From Gilliamella apicola (GTDB taxonomy: Bacteria > Pseudomonadota > Gammaproteobacteria > Enterobacterales > Orbaceae), in contig NZ_CP007445.1 of assembly GCF_000599985.1 (NCBI RefSeq), forward strand, positions 1,054,001-1,118,000: a stretch of DNA of 64,000 bases. The letters are read 5' to 3'. The position numbers and the translations under genes are program-made. Each line of letters begins with the position of its first letter. Positions within the stretch are counted from its first letter, which is position 1. Below are positions 9,305 to 18,281 of the stretch, one piece after another. The notes under the pieces were generated by a model. The model had not been told where the DNA came from, searched no databases, and saw only the letters and a list, made by a program, of their open reading frames with translations.

Positions 9305-10132
9305 CTAAAATATACCAATCACGACACCCACTGAAGTAATGGCTGTTAGGATCAAAATGACTTTGGTCGCGCTCATTTGTTTGGCTGACACTAGCCACCA
9401 AGCCAGTAATACCATAGTTAATGGTAGAATTTTAGGGAATATACCATCCAGTACACTTTGTAATGAACGCATACTTTCACCCATCGGAATTTCAAGCTCT
9501 GAATTAAGCACAATATTCCCTGCGGCAAGTCCTCCTACCACCATAATACCAAGAACATTAAAGGCATCTGTAATTCGTTTTACATTATCACCAATAATAT
9601 TATCAATGGCATTTACACCAAGTTTATAACCGTAATGGAAACTAATGTAAGAAATCAATGGTCCTAAAATACCATACGATAAAATATAGAAGATTGGACC
9701 TATAGCATTTCCTCCTGCTGCCATACCCATCGCGATGGATAACAAAATAGGAACAATGATGCCTTGAATTAATGAATCACCAATTCCCGCTAATGGCCCC
9801 ATTAATGTTGCTTTGATATTAACCGGTAATTCTTCAGGAACGTTGTGTCCTAAAGCTATCTCTTCTTCCATTGAGGCGACAATACCATTGATGATTTGTC
9901 CCGTTTGCGGTTCGGTATTATAAAACATTGAATGTCTGGTTAATAAACGGCGTTTTGCTTCGGGATCATGTTTGTAATATTTTTCGGCAAACGGAATATA
10001 AGAAAACGCCCAAGCGTGAGCTTGTAATTTTTCATAGCTCATTGAAGATAGATGTGTAAAACCCCATCGATACCAAATTTGACGTAACTCTTTTTTAGTC
10101 AATTTTGATTGGTTATTAATTGCTTTATCCAT
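9305..10132 (-). CDS. PTS system mannose-family EIID subunit
   Basis: 275 aa. Inner-membrane partner of EIIC in the mannose/fructose/sorbose PTS family. Characteristic segments are LRQIWYRWGFTHLSSMSYEKLQ, TEPQTGQIINGIVASMEEE, MGPLAGIGDSLIQG and the C-terminal membrane helices. A TTG at 10150 overlaps the EIIC stop, but ATG 10132 has AGGAG eight bases upstream and is chosen. It is the last gene of a four-gene minus-strand operon (EIIA, EIIB, EIIC, EIID). Confidence 0.93.
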   Translation of the reverse strand: MDKAINNQSKLTKKELRQIWYRWGFTHLSSMSYEKLQAHAWAFSYIPFAEKYYKHDPEAKRRLLTRHSMFYNTEPQTGQIINGIVASMEEEIALGHNVPEELPVNIKATLMGPLAGIGDSLIQGIIVPILLSIAMGMAAGGNAIGPIFYILSYGILGPLISYISFHYGYKLGVNAIDNIIGDNVKRITDAFNVLGIMVVGGLAAGNIVLNSELEIPMGESMRSLQSVLDGIFPKILPLTMVLLAWWLVSAKQMSATKVILILTAITSVGVVIGIF

Positions 10133-10146
10133 TGTTAATTCTCCTA

Positions 10147-10980
10147 TCAAAATAGATCATCATCTTCAAATACATCAGAATTTGAGGTCGAATTATTCGA
10201 TTCTTTGATTGCTAATGTAGCGGGTTTATTGATTGCCATATAGTATAAATAGGCAACTAAAGCGGAAATAAACACTAACGCAACCATACTTAATCCAGCG
10301 AACGCTAACAGAACAAAACCTGCAAAGAAAAAGATAAGCTGAATTTTTGATTTAATGACAATATTCATTAGCATTGCAATACCTAATGCAGGTAATACAC
10401 CGCCTAATACTGAGATGATTTTTGTTATTACTTCTGGTACATGATTTAATAACCAATCAACTAAACCTGAACCGTAAAAGATCGCCAAAAATATTGGCAC
10501 TGCTCTTAATAAAAATGTAGTGATTTGTGGAAAGAATAGATGATTAAGAACGATACCCCGTGTATCATTGTGCTCAGCGGCTTGTTGTGCTCTATTATTC
10601 CAAAATGAATAGACCGCCATTCGCGTATTATAGAAGATTAAACCAAATGTTTGCCCTAAAAATACTGACAAGGTCACAGCTACCGCAGGCTCTTTAGTCG
10701 TTGCTAATGCTAGACCAATACCGCCATAAGCCGCATAAGTAATTTCACTATTGGTTGCGCCACCTGTTGATAAGTTGGCAATAAAAACAGCTTGAACGGC
10801 TAAACCACAAGCAACACCCGCTTGAATGTCGTTAAAGGCTAAACCAACTAAAAGACCTGCAACCAAAGGACGGCCGACAACATAAAATCCTCCTGACATA
10901 CCAAATAACCAAGGTGATTCAATCGCGCCTAAGTAACAGAATATACCTGTAAGCAAGGCTGGGATAAATAGTGTTTCCAT
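10147..10980 (-). CDS. PTS system mannose-family EIIC subunit
   Basis: 277 aa sugar channel of the same PTS. It is hydrophobic throughout, with family segments FYVVGRPLVAGLLVGL, FIANLSTGGA and PALGIAMLMN. It would move a hexose or related sugar across the inner membrane while EIIB phosphorylates it. The C-terminal tail is acidic (DVFEDDDLF). The stop lies 14 bases before the EIID start. The substrate cannot be read from the sequence; mannose is suggested only by manA about 3.5 kb away. Confidence 0.93.
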   Translation of the reverse strand: METLFIPALLTGIFCYLGAIESPWLFGMSGGFYVVGRPLVAGLLVGLAFNDIQAGVACGLAVQAVFIANLSTGGATNSEITYAAYGGIGLALATTKEPAVAVTLSVFLGQTFGLIFYNTRMAVYSFWNNRAQQAAEHNDTRGIVLNHLFFPQITTFLLRAVPIFLAIFYGSGLVDWLLNHVPEVITKIISVLGGVLPALGIAMLMNIVIKSKIQLIFFFAGFVLLAFAGLSMVALVFISALVAYLYYMAINKPATLAIKESNNSTSNSDVFEDDDLF

Positions 10981-11004
10981 GATGTTTTCCTCAATTATTG
11001 AAAA

Positions 11005-11496
11005 CTATAAGGTGTCATATTTTTTCTTCATAACTGACCAGCTTTTCGGTTCATCATCGGGTAGCAACTGAAATTCAATGGTGATACCTTGACTTTCGAT
11101 ATAATCAAAAGCTTGATAGTCTTTATCATCAATGGCAACCGTTCGCCCTAAAACTTTGGTATCTGGTCTGGTATTCATACAACCGATATTAAGTACTGGA
11201 TTAAGTTTTGCTCCAGCTTTAAGAAGTTTTTCAAACGTTTGAGGTGAATCACTTATTAAAAAGAAATTTTTAGCTGATTCCATGCCTTGCTGGATTTTTT
11301 CTACTCCTTGAGCAACGGTATAAATGCCTATTTTTAAGTTGCCAGCAGCTGCTTTTAGTACTCGTTTTCGTAAGTCATCAGCGGCAATATTATCGCCAAC
11401 AACTAAGATGCCATCGACAGGCCTTACTTTTGTCCAACGTGTCATTATTTGACCATGAATCACCCGATCATCCACTCTGGTTAATGTGATTGCCAT
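11005..11496 (-). CDS. PTS system mannose-family EIIB subunit
   Basis: 163 aa cytoplasmic phosphocarrier. RVDDRVIHGQI places the phosphorylatable His at residue 14, as in the sorbose/mannose EIIB family. Length and the ending KSWSVMKKKYDTL are typical. It takes phosphate from EIIA and passes it to the incoming sugar. It is separate from EIIA, as in AgaV- or LevE-type systems and unlike the fused ManX. Confidence 0.93.
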   Translation of the reverse strand: MAITLTRVDDRVIHGQIMTRWTKVRPVDGILVVGDNIAADDLRKRVLKAAAGNLKIGIYTVAQGVEKIQQGMESAKNFFLISDSPQTFEKLLKAGAKLNPVLNIGCMNTRPDTKVLGRTVAIDDKDYQAFDYIESQGITIEFQLLPDDEPKSWSVMKKKYDTL

Positions 11497-11522
11497 AACT
11501 ATTTACTCCTATCATTTAACTT

Positions 11523-11948
11523 TTAAAAATCCAAATCGTCATTATTGATTGTAGCTGTTGGTGCAAGTGAAATAGCGTCTTGACCTGCTTGCAAAATTGA
11601 ATCAAGTAATGCGTGTATATCTGATTCATCTTCAGATGCGGTACCTGCTTGAATCAACATCGGTAAATTTAATCCTGAGATTAAAAATACTTTTTTATCA
11701 GGGTTAGCGAGCAGGTAACGAAATGTTTCGTTATAGGGCGTTCCCCCCATAATGTCACTTAACACAATGACAAACTCATTTGATGTTAGTAAACTATCTA
11801 GAACGTTATTTAGTCTTACTGAAAAGTCACTAATCCCTTTTTCATCAAGTTTTACTACCGTAAAATGTGATGTATCCCCAGCAATCATTGCATAGCTTAT
11901 TAAAATGCCTTCACATAAGTCTCCATGTGAAGTGATCACTATTTTCAT
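11523..11948 (-). CDS. PTS system mannose-family EIIA subunit
   Basis: 141 aa, first gene of the PTS operon. MKIVITSHGDLCEGI places the active His at residue 8, and LSDIMGGTPYNETFR is the family GGTP segment. It accepts phosphate from HPr. A GGAGGG ribosome site lies upstream. The divergent control region shared with deoC holds operator-like palindromes and a CRP-like site. Confidence 0.93.
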   Translation of the reverse strand: MKIVITSHGDLCEGILISYAMIAGDTSHFTVVKLDEKGISDFSVRLNNVLDSLLTSNEFVIVLSDIMGGTPYNETFRYLLANPDKKVFLISGLNLPMLIQAGTASEDESDIHALLDSILQAGQDAISLAPTATINNDDLDF

Positions 11949-11982
11949 TATTCTTTACCCTCCCTTAAAACTACTTTTATTA

Positions 11983-12000
11983 AATATATATTTACATATT
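11983..12000. promoter_or_regulatory. Putative GntR operator 1 (PTS side)
   Basis: AATATATA-TT-TACATATT, an 8-2-8 palindrome with one mismatch, 35 bases upstream of EIIA. Its core TATAT-N4-ACATA matches the perfect copy at 12103-12120 with one change. Assignment to the GntR protein encoded 1 kb away is inference. Confidence 0.6.
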
Positions 12001-12043
12001 GAATTTTTTATAACAAATAAATTATGTGTTATTTTTTGTGATA

Positions 12044-12059
12044 TGAGATGTTTATCACA
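12044..12059. promoter_or_regulatory. CRP-like site between the PTS operon and deoC
   Basis: TGAGA-N6-TCACA within ATGAGATGTTTATCACAT; one mismatch from the TGTGA-N6-TCACA core. It sits between the two palindromes and could serve both divergent promoters, which is expected for a PTS sugar locus. Confidence 0.55.
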
Positions 12060-12102
12060 TTTTAAGGGTTATTGTTATTGACATTATTATCATTATTTTT
12101 AA

Positions 12103-12120
12103 TATATGTATTTACATATA
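12103..12120. promoter_or_regulatory. Putative GntR operator 2 (deoC side)
   Basis: Perfect palindrome TATATGTA-TT-TACATATA, 19 bases before the deoC ATG. The GTATTTAC core is close to the GT-N-TA-N-AC pattern known for HutC-subfamily GntR regulators. Binding here would block deoC transcription or early elongation. Confidence 0.65.
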
Positions 12121-12139
12121 TAAATAACAAGGTGGAATT

Positions 12140-12850
12140 ATGAATAAATATTCTTTGATACAGTTAAGCCAACTTATTGATCACACAAACTTAAAACCTG
12201 ATGCGACCACAGCCATGATGGAAAAATTATGTCAGGAAGCAAAAAACTATCATTTTAAAATGGTGGCAATCAACCAGGTTCAGTCACATCTTTGTGCACA
12301 GTTATTGAAAGGAACGGGTGTAGATATTGGAGCAGCCATCGCTTTTCCTTTAGGGCAAACCACCATTGCTTCGAAATGTTTTGAAACTCAAAATGCTATT
12401 GAAAATGGTGCAACCGAAATTGATTATGTAATTAATATTTCCGAGTTAAAAGCTGGTAATTTACAATATATTGAAGATGAAATGGCGCAAATAGTTAAAA
12501 TTTGTCGACAACATAATGTGGTATCGAAAGTTATTTTTGAAAACTGTTATTTAACCGATGAAGAAAAGATCTCACTGTGCAAAATTGCGGTTAAGGTTAA
12601 ACCTGATTTTATAAAAACTTCTACTGGATTTGGCACTTCAGGCGCTACTGTCGAGGATGTTAAATTAATGAAAAATCAGGTAGGTGATGCAGTTAAAGTT
12701 AAAGCTGCTGGCGGAATACGTAGCGCCGATACTTTCAAAAAAATGGTTGCAGCAGGTGCACAACGAATTGGTACTAGTTCAGGAATAGCTATTATTGATG
12801 AGCTAAAACAAGAGTTAGCCGCAAGTAATAAAGATACTATCGAACTTTAA
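12140..12850 (+). CDS. deoC: Deoxyribose-phosphate aldolase
   Basis: 236 aa. Cleaves 2-deoxyribose-5-phosphate to acetaldehyde and glyceraldehyde-3-phosphate through a Schiff base. The active lysine is K159 in [10 protein letters not shown], with the second lysine K188 in [10 protein letters not shown] and D95 in EIDYVIN. AAGGTGG precedes the ATG. It diverges from the PTS operon and shares its control region, so the aldolase probably acts on the sugar imported by that PTS or on a product of it. No deoA, deoB, deoD or deoK is nearby, so this is not a standard nucleoside-catabolism operon. Confidence 0.92.
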   Translation: MNKYSLIQLSQLIDHTNLKPDATTAMMEKLCQEAKNYHFKMVAINQVQSHLCAQLLKGTGVDIGAAIAFPLGQTTIASKCFETQNAIENGATEIDYVINISELKAGNLQYIEDEMAQIVKICRQHNVVSKVIFENCYLTDEEKISLCKIAVKVKPDFIKTSTGFGTSGATVEDVKLMKNQVGDAVKVKAAGGIRSADTFKKMVAAGAQRIGTSSGIAIIDELKQELAASNKDTIEL

Positions 12851-12886
12851 TCATCAATTTATTTAAATACTATCTTTTAGATGTCT

Positions 12887-12927
12887 ATTATCCTCGCGAA
12901 CAACTAAATTGCGAGGATAATTTTTTT
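12887..12927. terminator. Intrinsic terminator between deoC and gntR
   Basis: Stem ATTATCCTCGC / GCGAGGATAAT (11 bp, perfect) followed by seven T on the plus strand. It ends deoC and also lies at the 3' end of the convergent regulator gene. Confidence 0.85.
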
Positions 12928-12950
12928 CGCATTAATTTTTTAAATGTAAT

Positions 12951-13679
12951 TTAACTTGCATGATTTAGTTCAAATACAAAAGAGTTAATATCACCACGGT
13001 ATTTGGAAATTGAGTACTCAATGGGGAGCCGGTCGTTAGTAAAAGCAATGGAATGGAAATAAAAAATCGGATCGCCTGCTTCTATATCCAATAGATCACT
13101 TGTGGTTTCGTCGGCTTTTAATACTTCAAGTTTGCGACGAATCTGTAAAATAGGAAAGTCCATCTTTTGTAATACTGAATACAGTTTTTCCTGAGTAAAA
13201 TCATTATTGATGAAATTAGGTAAAAGTTTGGCGGGCAAATAAGTTGTAACCAATACCACGGGCTTACTTTCTGCATAGCGCAGACGAACGAGCTTGTAGA
13301 CATCTTCATACTCATTTATCTGTAAATTATTGGCAATATCAGCATTAGCTTTATCCAGCTTAAATGTAAGTACTTTAGTTTTAGGATGAAGTCCTTTCCG
13401 ATTCATCTCGGAATCATAACTTTCAATAATGTGGGTGAATTCTTGACTGATCTTCTGTTGTTTAACAATCGTGCCTCGACGTTTTCGACGTTCAAGGTAA
13501 CCATCATTAACTAATTGCTGAATTGCTTGACGTACTGTTGGTCTACTGACTTGATAGATTTCAGTAAGTTCACATTCTTTCGGTATTAACTGCCCTTGTG
13601 GATAAACACCTGACTGTATTTTTTTTAATAGATCTTGTTGAATAGTCAAATGACGTGGCATTTTATTAATATGATTCAT
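12951..13679 (-). CDS. GntR-family (HutC/UTRA subfamily) transcriptional regulator
   Basis: About 242 aa. N-terminal winged helix (LLKKIQSGVYPQGQLIPKEC, VSRPTVRQAIQQLVNDGYLERRKRRGT) followed by a UTRA effector-binding domain, in which phosphorylated sugars usually act as inducers. A TTG at 13691 is possible; ATG 13679 is preferred, though its ribosome site is weak. It is convergent with deoC. The palindromes at 11983-12000, 12103-12120 and 13700-13713 suggest it represses the PTS operon, deoC and itself. The inducer is probably the phosphosugar made by the PTS (inference). Confidence 0.85.
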   Translation of the reverse strand: MNHINKMPRHLTIQQDLLKKIQSGVYPQGQLIPKECELTEIYQVSRPTVRQAIQQLVNDGYLERRKRRGTIVKQQKISQEFTHIIESYDSEMNRKGLHPKTKVLTFKLDKANADIANNLQINEYEDVYKLVRLRYAESKPVVLVTTYLPAKLLPNFINNDFTQEKLYSVLQKMDFPILQIRRKLEVLKADETTSDLLDIEAGDPIFYFHSIAFTNDRLPIEYSISKYRGDINSFVFELNHAS

Positions 13680-13699
13680 GATGATAGTCAATTATTTGT

Positions 13700-13713
13700 T
13701 ATGTTGCTACATA
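13700..13713. promoter_or_regulatory. Putative GntR operator 3 (autoregulation)
   Basis: TATGT-TGCT-ACATA, the same TATGT-N4-ACATA half-sites and spacing as operator 2, 21 bases upstream of the regulator's ATG. This supports negative autoregulation. Confidence 0.5.
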
Positions 13714-13840
13714 TTAGTCGAAAGATTTTATTATGTAAAATTATTATCATAATTATCTTCCGTTTATTGTTGAAAAAGAGTAATAAAAGATTGTTTGATG
13801 ATGCTAATGGAGCATTATTCTTGGCTAATACGAAAAGTCC

Positions 13841-14296
13841 GTGACACTAATTAACGATTATAAAGTCGATAATTCTGTCAAAAAGTTTCAGATTAACTAT
13901 ACGTTTAAGTATAAAAAGAGAATCGATTTATTGATTAGACACGTTAGTTAACACACTCAAGATTGGATGGCTAAAGCATTAAATGTCATAAGCAACAAAA
14001 TCTGAAACTTTTTGAATAATGATAATTCGTGACACTATTTAACGATAATAAAATCGCTAAATCTGTCAAAAAGTTTCAGATTAACTATACGTTTAAGTAT
14101 AAAAAGAGAATCGATTTATTGATTAGACACGTTAGTTAACACACTCAAGATTGGATAGCTAATGCGTTAAATATCATAAGCAACAAAATCTGAAACTTTT
14201 TGAATCATGATAATTTATGACACGATTTAATGATAATTAAGTCGCTAAATTTGTCAAAAAGTTTCAGATTAACTATACGTTTGAGTATAAAAAAGA
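13841..14296. repeat. 188-bp tandem repeat, 2.4 copies, each with a 17-bp inverted repeat
   Basis: Copies start at 13841, 14029 and 14217 (the last is partial, running to the manA stop). Each full copy carries TCAAAAAGTTTCAGATT near its start and the exact reverse complement AATCTGAAACTTTTTGA near its end, about 104 bases apart (13878-13894 and 13999-14015 in copy 1). No ORF runs through it. A diverged relative lies at 41-112. It looks like a dispersed palindromic element (REP- or MITE-like) amplified in tandem. Confidence 0.85.
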
Positions 14297-14306
14297 AATA
14301 TATCTT

Positions 14307-15494
14307 TTAATTTGAAACTTTTGCTAATACGCCTTGACCTTGATAACAATAACTTTTTGCATTATAGGCGACAAAAGCTGATTCACCTTTAATGAGTGTC
14401 AGTGTTGCAGATTTTGATGTTAAAGTGATATTGCCCTCAATGCAAAATAGTATCTGCGGACTGGTTACCTTTTCATCTCTTGCTTGATTATCACTTTCAA
14501 TAATTTCAAATTTAAAATCATCAACTGGAACAGGAAAATCAATTTTATTTTGATGAATAATAGGCGAAGTTAATAACTCATTTAAATTAAGACTATTAAA
14601 CTTGGTGTTTTTCAATAATTCATCGACATCTAAATGCTTATTAGTTAAACCTGCACGTAATACGTTATCCGAACTTGCCATTACTTCAAGTCCAGTACCA
14701 CTTAAATAAGCATGCGGTGTTTGAGCTGATAAAAACATGGCTTGAGTTGGTTGCAGTTCAATAACATTTAAGATTAATGGCATAAATACCCCAATATCAT
14801 TTGGGTAATCCTTAGCAAGTGTTTTAATCGTTAAATAGGGTTCGTTAGAAAACGGTTCAATATTAGTTAACAATTGGTTAATCGCTTGCTCTTTTCTTTC
14901 TGGAGCTAGAGTTAACAATGCCTGAAAAAACAGTTTTAATTGTTGTTCATTAGCATTAATTTGCAATTGATCAAGTTCATTGTTTAATGCCGTAACATTT
15001 ATTTTTTTAAACAGCTCCAAAATTTCAATAATAGGGCGAAAAGAGCGCATGGCTTTGAATGGCGTTAGAGCATAAATCAATTCAGGTTTGTGGTTAGGAT
15101 CTTTATAATTGCGCTTAGGATCATCTAAAGCAATACCTAATTGATTTTCTTTTGCAAACCCTTGTTCGGCATTAAACTTGGTTGGGTGTACTTGTATCGA
15201 TAATGCTTTGTTCGCTGATAACACTTTAAATAAATAGGGAAGCGCAGAATATTGTCGATAAATTTTAGCACCTAACGTTTCTAAAGGATGTTTTTTAATA
15301 AGATCATCAAGTCTGATTTTTTTATGGTTGTTATCAATAGCTAATGAACAGCCCATTGGATGAGCACCCATCCAGATTTCTGCAATGGGTTTTTGGGTTG
15401 GATTTTTGATAGCAAACAATTTAGGAATATCATCAATGCTTCCCCAATCGTAGTTTTTGACCGTATTTTCAAGTTTCCATATGGTTTGGTGCAT
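14307..15494 (-). CDS. manA: Mannose-6-phosphate isomerase
   Basis: 395 aa class I phosphomannose isomerase, interconverting mannose-6-P and fructose-6-P. Zinc-site segments are visible: SIQVHP, HKPELIYAL and TPHAYLSGTGLEVMASSDNVLRAGLT. Length is normal. It lies on the same strand as the PTS operon but is separated by the regulator gene and the repeat array, so it has its own promoter. It would feed mannose-6-P from a mannose PTS into glycolysis. Confidence 0.95.
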   Translation of the reverse strand: MHQTIWKLENTVKNYDWGSIDDIPKLFAIKNPTQKPIAEIWMGAHPMGCSLAIDNNHKKIRLDDLIKKHPLETLGAKIYRQYSALPYLFKVLSANKALSIQVHPTKFNAEQGFAKENQLGIALDDPKRNYKDPNHKPELIYALTPFKAMRSFRPIIEILELFKKINVTALNNELDQLQINANEQQLKLFFQALLTLAPERKEQAINQLLTNIEPFSNEPYLTIKTLAKDYPNDIGVFMPLILNVIELQPTQAMFLSAQTPHAYLSGTGLEVMASSDNVLRAGLTNKHLDVDELLKNTKFNSLNLNELLTSPIIHQNKIDFPVPVDDFKFEIIESDNQARDEKVTSPQILFCIEGNITLTSKSATLTLIKGESAFVAYNAKSYCYQGQGVLAKVSN

Positions 15495-15665
15495 AAATTT
15501 AATCCTCTAATTTTTCAGTTCTGTGCATGCTATTTTATCCTTGATAAGTTATAGGCTACCATACTCCTGGCAATCACAAATGAATAACCTATAAACAAAC
15601 CAATATATTACAATAAATTGGTCTGTTTTAGAAGTTATGTCACTGCTGCTTTTCATTACTGGCAA

Positions 15666-16850
15666 TTAATAAAAATATTTAAATCTTATACGTGCACCAT
15701 ATCTATCATCACTATTATCACCATGAGATTTATTTCTATCTAATAATGACCAATAAGCACCTAAATAGATGTTAAAATTATCCATATCCAATACATTATC
15801 AATCAAATAAGAGGCATTAACTGTATGAATTTTATATTTACCTTTGCTATTAATATGCCCATCTTTGATTTTATTCTCTGGATTAAACTTTTTAATATTA
15901 TTGTTTGCATAGTAGTAGCCTAGTCCGACTTTTTCCCAGATGATATCTGTACCGATGGTCATGTCATTTTCATCTTTAGCACTCATATAAGCAAAACTGG
16001 TATTAATTTTAAGTCCTTTGTTTTCAGCACTCCAATCACCTTCACTGTTCCAAGAAAAAGTTGCACCATAACCAGTTCGCTGTGATTGATCGCGGAATTT
16101 ACCATTATTGTCGTAATAACCATAAGCGTTTTTTACCACATTGGTTTCAGCCGCGATAGCAGTTGAGAAACTATCATTTTTCCAAGATAATACTGGACGA
16201 ACATAAACGACGTTTTTCTTTTTCTCTATGTCATAACCGTGATAGGTCGATTTATTAAACATTTTTTCGCCGTTATTGACTAACGCATTGATTTCAAAAT
16301 TGAAATTATTTAAAAAAGGTTTATTTAATTGGATACTACCACCATTCTTACTGCGTCCACGACCTTCTTTCATCATATAAATATAGCCAAAACCATCTTC
16401 ATAGATATCATTAGCCGTATTGCCTGAATATTCAATAAAAGTATCTTGACCAAGAGGAAACATATCATAGGCTTCGTAACGCCCAACTTTAATGCTCCAT
16501 TCTTGTTTTTGTCCAAAATAAAATGCAGCATCATCTAAATTCATATCACCACCTAAATCAGCCAGTGGTTGTACCACAAAACCAGCAAAATTGTGATCAT
16601 TTATTTCGCGATAACCATCTAAACCTATCAAAATTCGACCGTTAATATCCCAACGATCTTTATCAGCAGGTTTATTTTTTTTCTCTGCACTCTCTTTTAA
16701 TGAACTCAGTTGTTGCTTACTGCTCGCGGCATCAACATTTATTTCAACATCACCATAGAGTTTAAGTTTTCCTTGTGGAGTATCCCACTCAATTGCAGCA
16801 TTAGCCATTGAACTTAACCCTAATAAACTGAATATAACTATTTTTTTCAT
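15666..16850 (-). CDS. Outer-membrane carbohydrate porin, RafY-like
   Basis: 394 aa. Signal peptide MKKIVIFSLLGLSSMANA, then amphipathic beta strands ending in aromatic Tyr (IRFKYFY), the usual outer-membrane insertion signal. The segment VGRYEAYDMFPLGQDTFIEY and the overall plan resemble raffinose glycoporin RafY. An upstream ATG at 16865 is in frame, but 16850 has GAGG nine bases before it and begins the signal peptide. A LacI-type palindrome and a CRP-like site lie upstream. It would admit oligosaccharides; the substrate is not defined. Confidence 0.8.
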   Translation of the reverse strand: MKKIVIFSLLGLSSMANAAIEWDTPQGKLKLYGDVEINVDAASSKQQLSSLKESAEKKNKPADKDRWDINGRILIGLDGYREINDHNFAGFVVQPLADLGGDMNLDDAAFYFGQKQEWSIKVGRYEAYDMFPLGQDTFIEYSGNTANDIYEDGFGYIYMMKEGRGRSKNGGSIQLNKPFLNNFNFEINALVNNGEKMFNKSTYHGYDIEKKKNVVYVRPVLSWKNDSFSTAIAAETNVVKNAYGYYDNNGKFRDQSQRTGYGATFSWNSEGDWSAENKGLKINTSFAYMSAKDENDMTIGTDIIWEKVGLGYYYANNNIKKFNPENKIKDGHINSKGKYKIHTVNASYLIDNVLDMDNFNIYLGAYWSLLDRNKSHGDNSDDRYGARIRFKYFY

Positions 16851-16964
16851 AAAACTAGCCCTCATCCATTTATATTATTTACTGTATTTTTTGATGTATT
16901 CGATAACATTTTATTTGAAAATAAAGCTAGATGTTTTTTGCATAAATATTTAAAAAATAATAAA

Positions 16965-16978
16965 TGATATCGTTTACA
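16965..16978. promoter_or_regulatory. LacI/GalR-family operator-like palindrome
   Basis: TGATATCGTTTACA (reverse TGTAAACGATATCA) fits TG-NN-A-N-CG-N-T-NN-CA with the central CG typical of LacI-family operators. It is 115 bases upstream of the porin ATG. No LacI-type gene is in the window. Confidence 0.5.
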
Positions 16979-17030
16979 TTTATGATGTTATAGGTTGATT
17001 GATTTTTTTTAAACTTCAAAAATCTATTTA

Positions 17031-17046
17031 TGTGACATGTGTAACA
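17031..17046. promoter_or_regulatory. CRP-like site upstream of the porin gene
   Basis: TGTGA-CATGTG-TAACA, one mismatch from the CRP core, between the porin (minus) and prfA (plus). A sugar porin is the more likely target. Confidence 0.45.
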
Positions 17047-17195
17047 TTTTTAATTTTAATTTATCGTGAATTCTTAATTTTGTGGTTAACAAAAATGTTC
17101 AAGCAATATGCAGATGAGCCGAAGCTATATTTTACTAGTGATTAAGTATATAATGTTGACCATATCCAATTAATTTAAGTTAAAGTTATATATTT

Positions 17196-18281
17196 ATGAA
17201 ATCTTCAATTATCAGTAAGTTAGAAACATTGCAAGAACGCTATGAAGAAGTTCAAGCATTGTTATCTGACCCTTCGGTAATCGCCGATCAAAATCGTTTT
17301 CGCACACTTTCTAAAGAATATGCACAATTAGGTGGAGTAGTGAAGTGTTTTGCTAGCTGGAAACAAACTCAAGAAAATATTGAAACGGCTAAAATGATGC
17401 TTTCCGATCCAGAAATGAGTGAAATGGCTCAAGAAGAGCTTAATGAAGCATTAGGACAAGTTGAAGAACAAGAAAGGCAGTTACAGGTATTATTATTACC
17501 AAAAGATCCAAATGACGACTATAACTGTTTTGTCGAAGTTCGTGCAGGAACTGGTGGTGATGAAGCAGCAATTTTTGCTGGTGACTTAGCTAGAATGTAT
17601 ACCCGTTATGCTGAATCACGCCGTTGGCGAGTTGAAATAATGAGCTCAAATGAGGGTGAGCATGGTGGTTATAAAGAAGTGATCATGCTAATTAGTGGCG
17701 ATGGCGTTTATGGTAACTTAAAATTTGAATCGGGTGGTCATCGCGTTCAACGCGTACCCGAAACTGAGTCTCAAGGTCGTATTCATACTTCTGCGTGTAC
17801 TGTTGCTGTTCTACCAGAAATCCCTGAAGCGGAAATGCCTGAAATCAATCCTGCAGATTTAAAAATCGATACCTATCGATCATCAGGTGCGGGTGGTCAG
17901 CACGTTAATACTACCGATTCTGCTATTCGTATTACTCACTTGCCAACAGGAATTGTTGTTGAGTGCCAAGATGAACGCTCACAACATAAAAATAAAGCTA
18001 AAGCAATGTCTGTATTGGCTGCTCGTATTCAGGATGCTGAAACACGTAAACGTCAACAAGAAGAAGCATCAACTCGGCGTAATCTTTTAGGCTCAGGTGA
18101 TCGCTCCGATAGAATCAGAACCTATAATTACCCACAAGGGCGAGTGACCGATCATCGAATTAACCTAACAATCTATCGCTTAGACGAAGTAATGGAAGGT
18201 AAGCTAGACATGTTAATCGATCCAATTGTACAAGAATATCAAGCAGACCAACTTGCAGCTTTATCGGAACAAGATGAATGA
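17196..18281 (+). CDS. prfA: Peptide chain release factor 1
   Basis: 361 aa. Terminates translation at UAA and UAG. The GGQ motif is at residues 233-235 ([12 protein letters not shown]) and the codon-reading PxT motif is PET at 188-190, both at standard positions. First gene of prfA-prmC-kdsA; it overlaps prmC by four bases (ATGA). hemA, the usual upstream neighbour in enterics, is absent here. Confidence 0.98.
   Translation: MKSSIISKLETLQERYEEVQALLSDPSVIADQNRFRTLSKEYAQLGGVVKCFASWKQTQENIETAKMMLSDPEMSEMAQEELNEALGQVEEQERQLQVLLLPKDPNDDYNCFVEVRAGTGGDEAAIFAGDLARMYTRYAESRRWRVEIMSSNEGEHGGYKEVIMLISGDGVYGNLKFESGGHRVQRVPETESQGRIHTSACTVAVLPEIPEAEMPEINPADLKIDTYRSSGAGGQHVNTTDSAIRITHLPTGIVVECQDERSQHKNKAKAMSVLAARIQDAETRKRQQEEASTRRNLLGSGDRSDRIRTYNYPQGRVTDHRINLTIYRLDEVMEGKLDMLIDPIVQEYQADQLAALSEQDE

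Noticed and set aside
13841..14296. Direct repeats considered as a CRISPR array
   Set aside because: Unit of 188 bp without short repeat/unique spacer alternation, and no cas genes.
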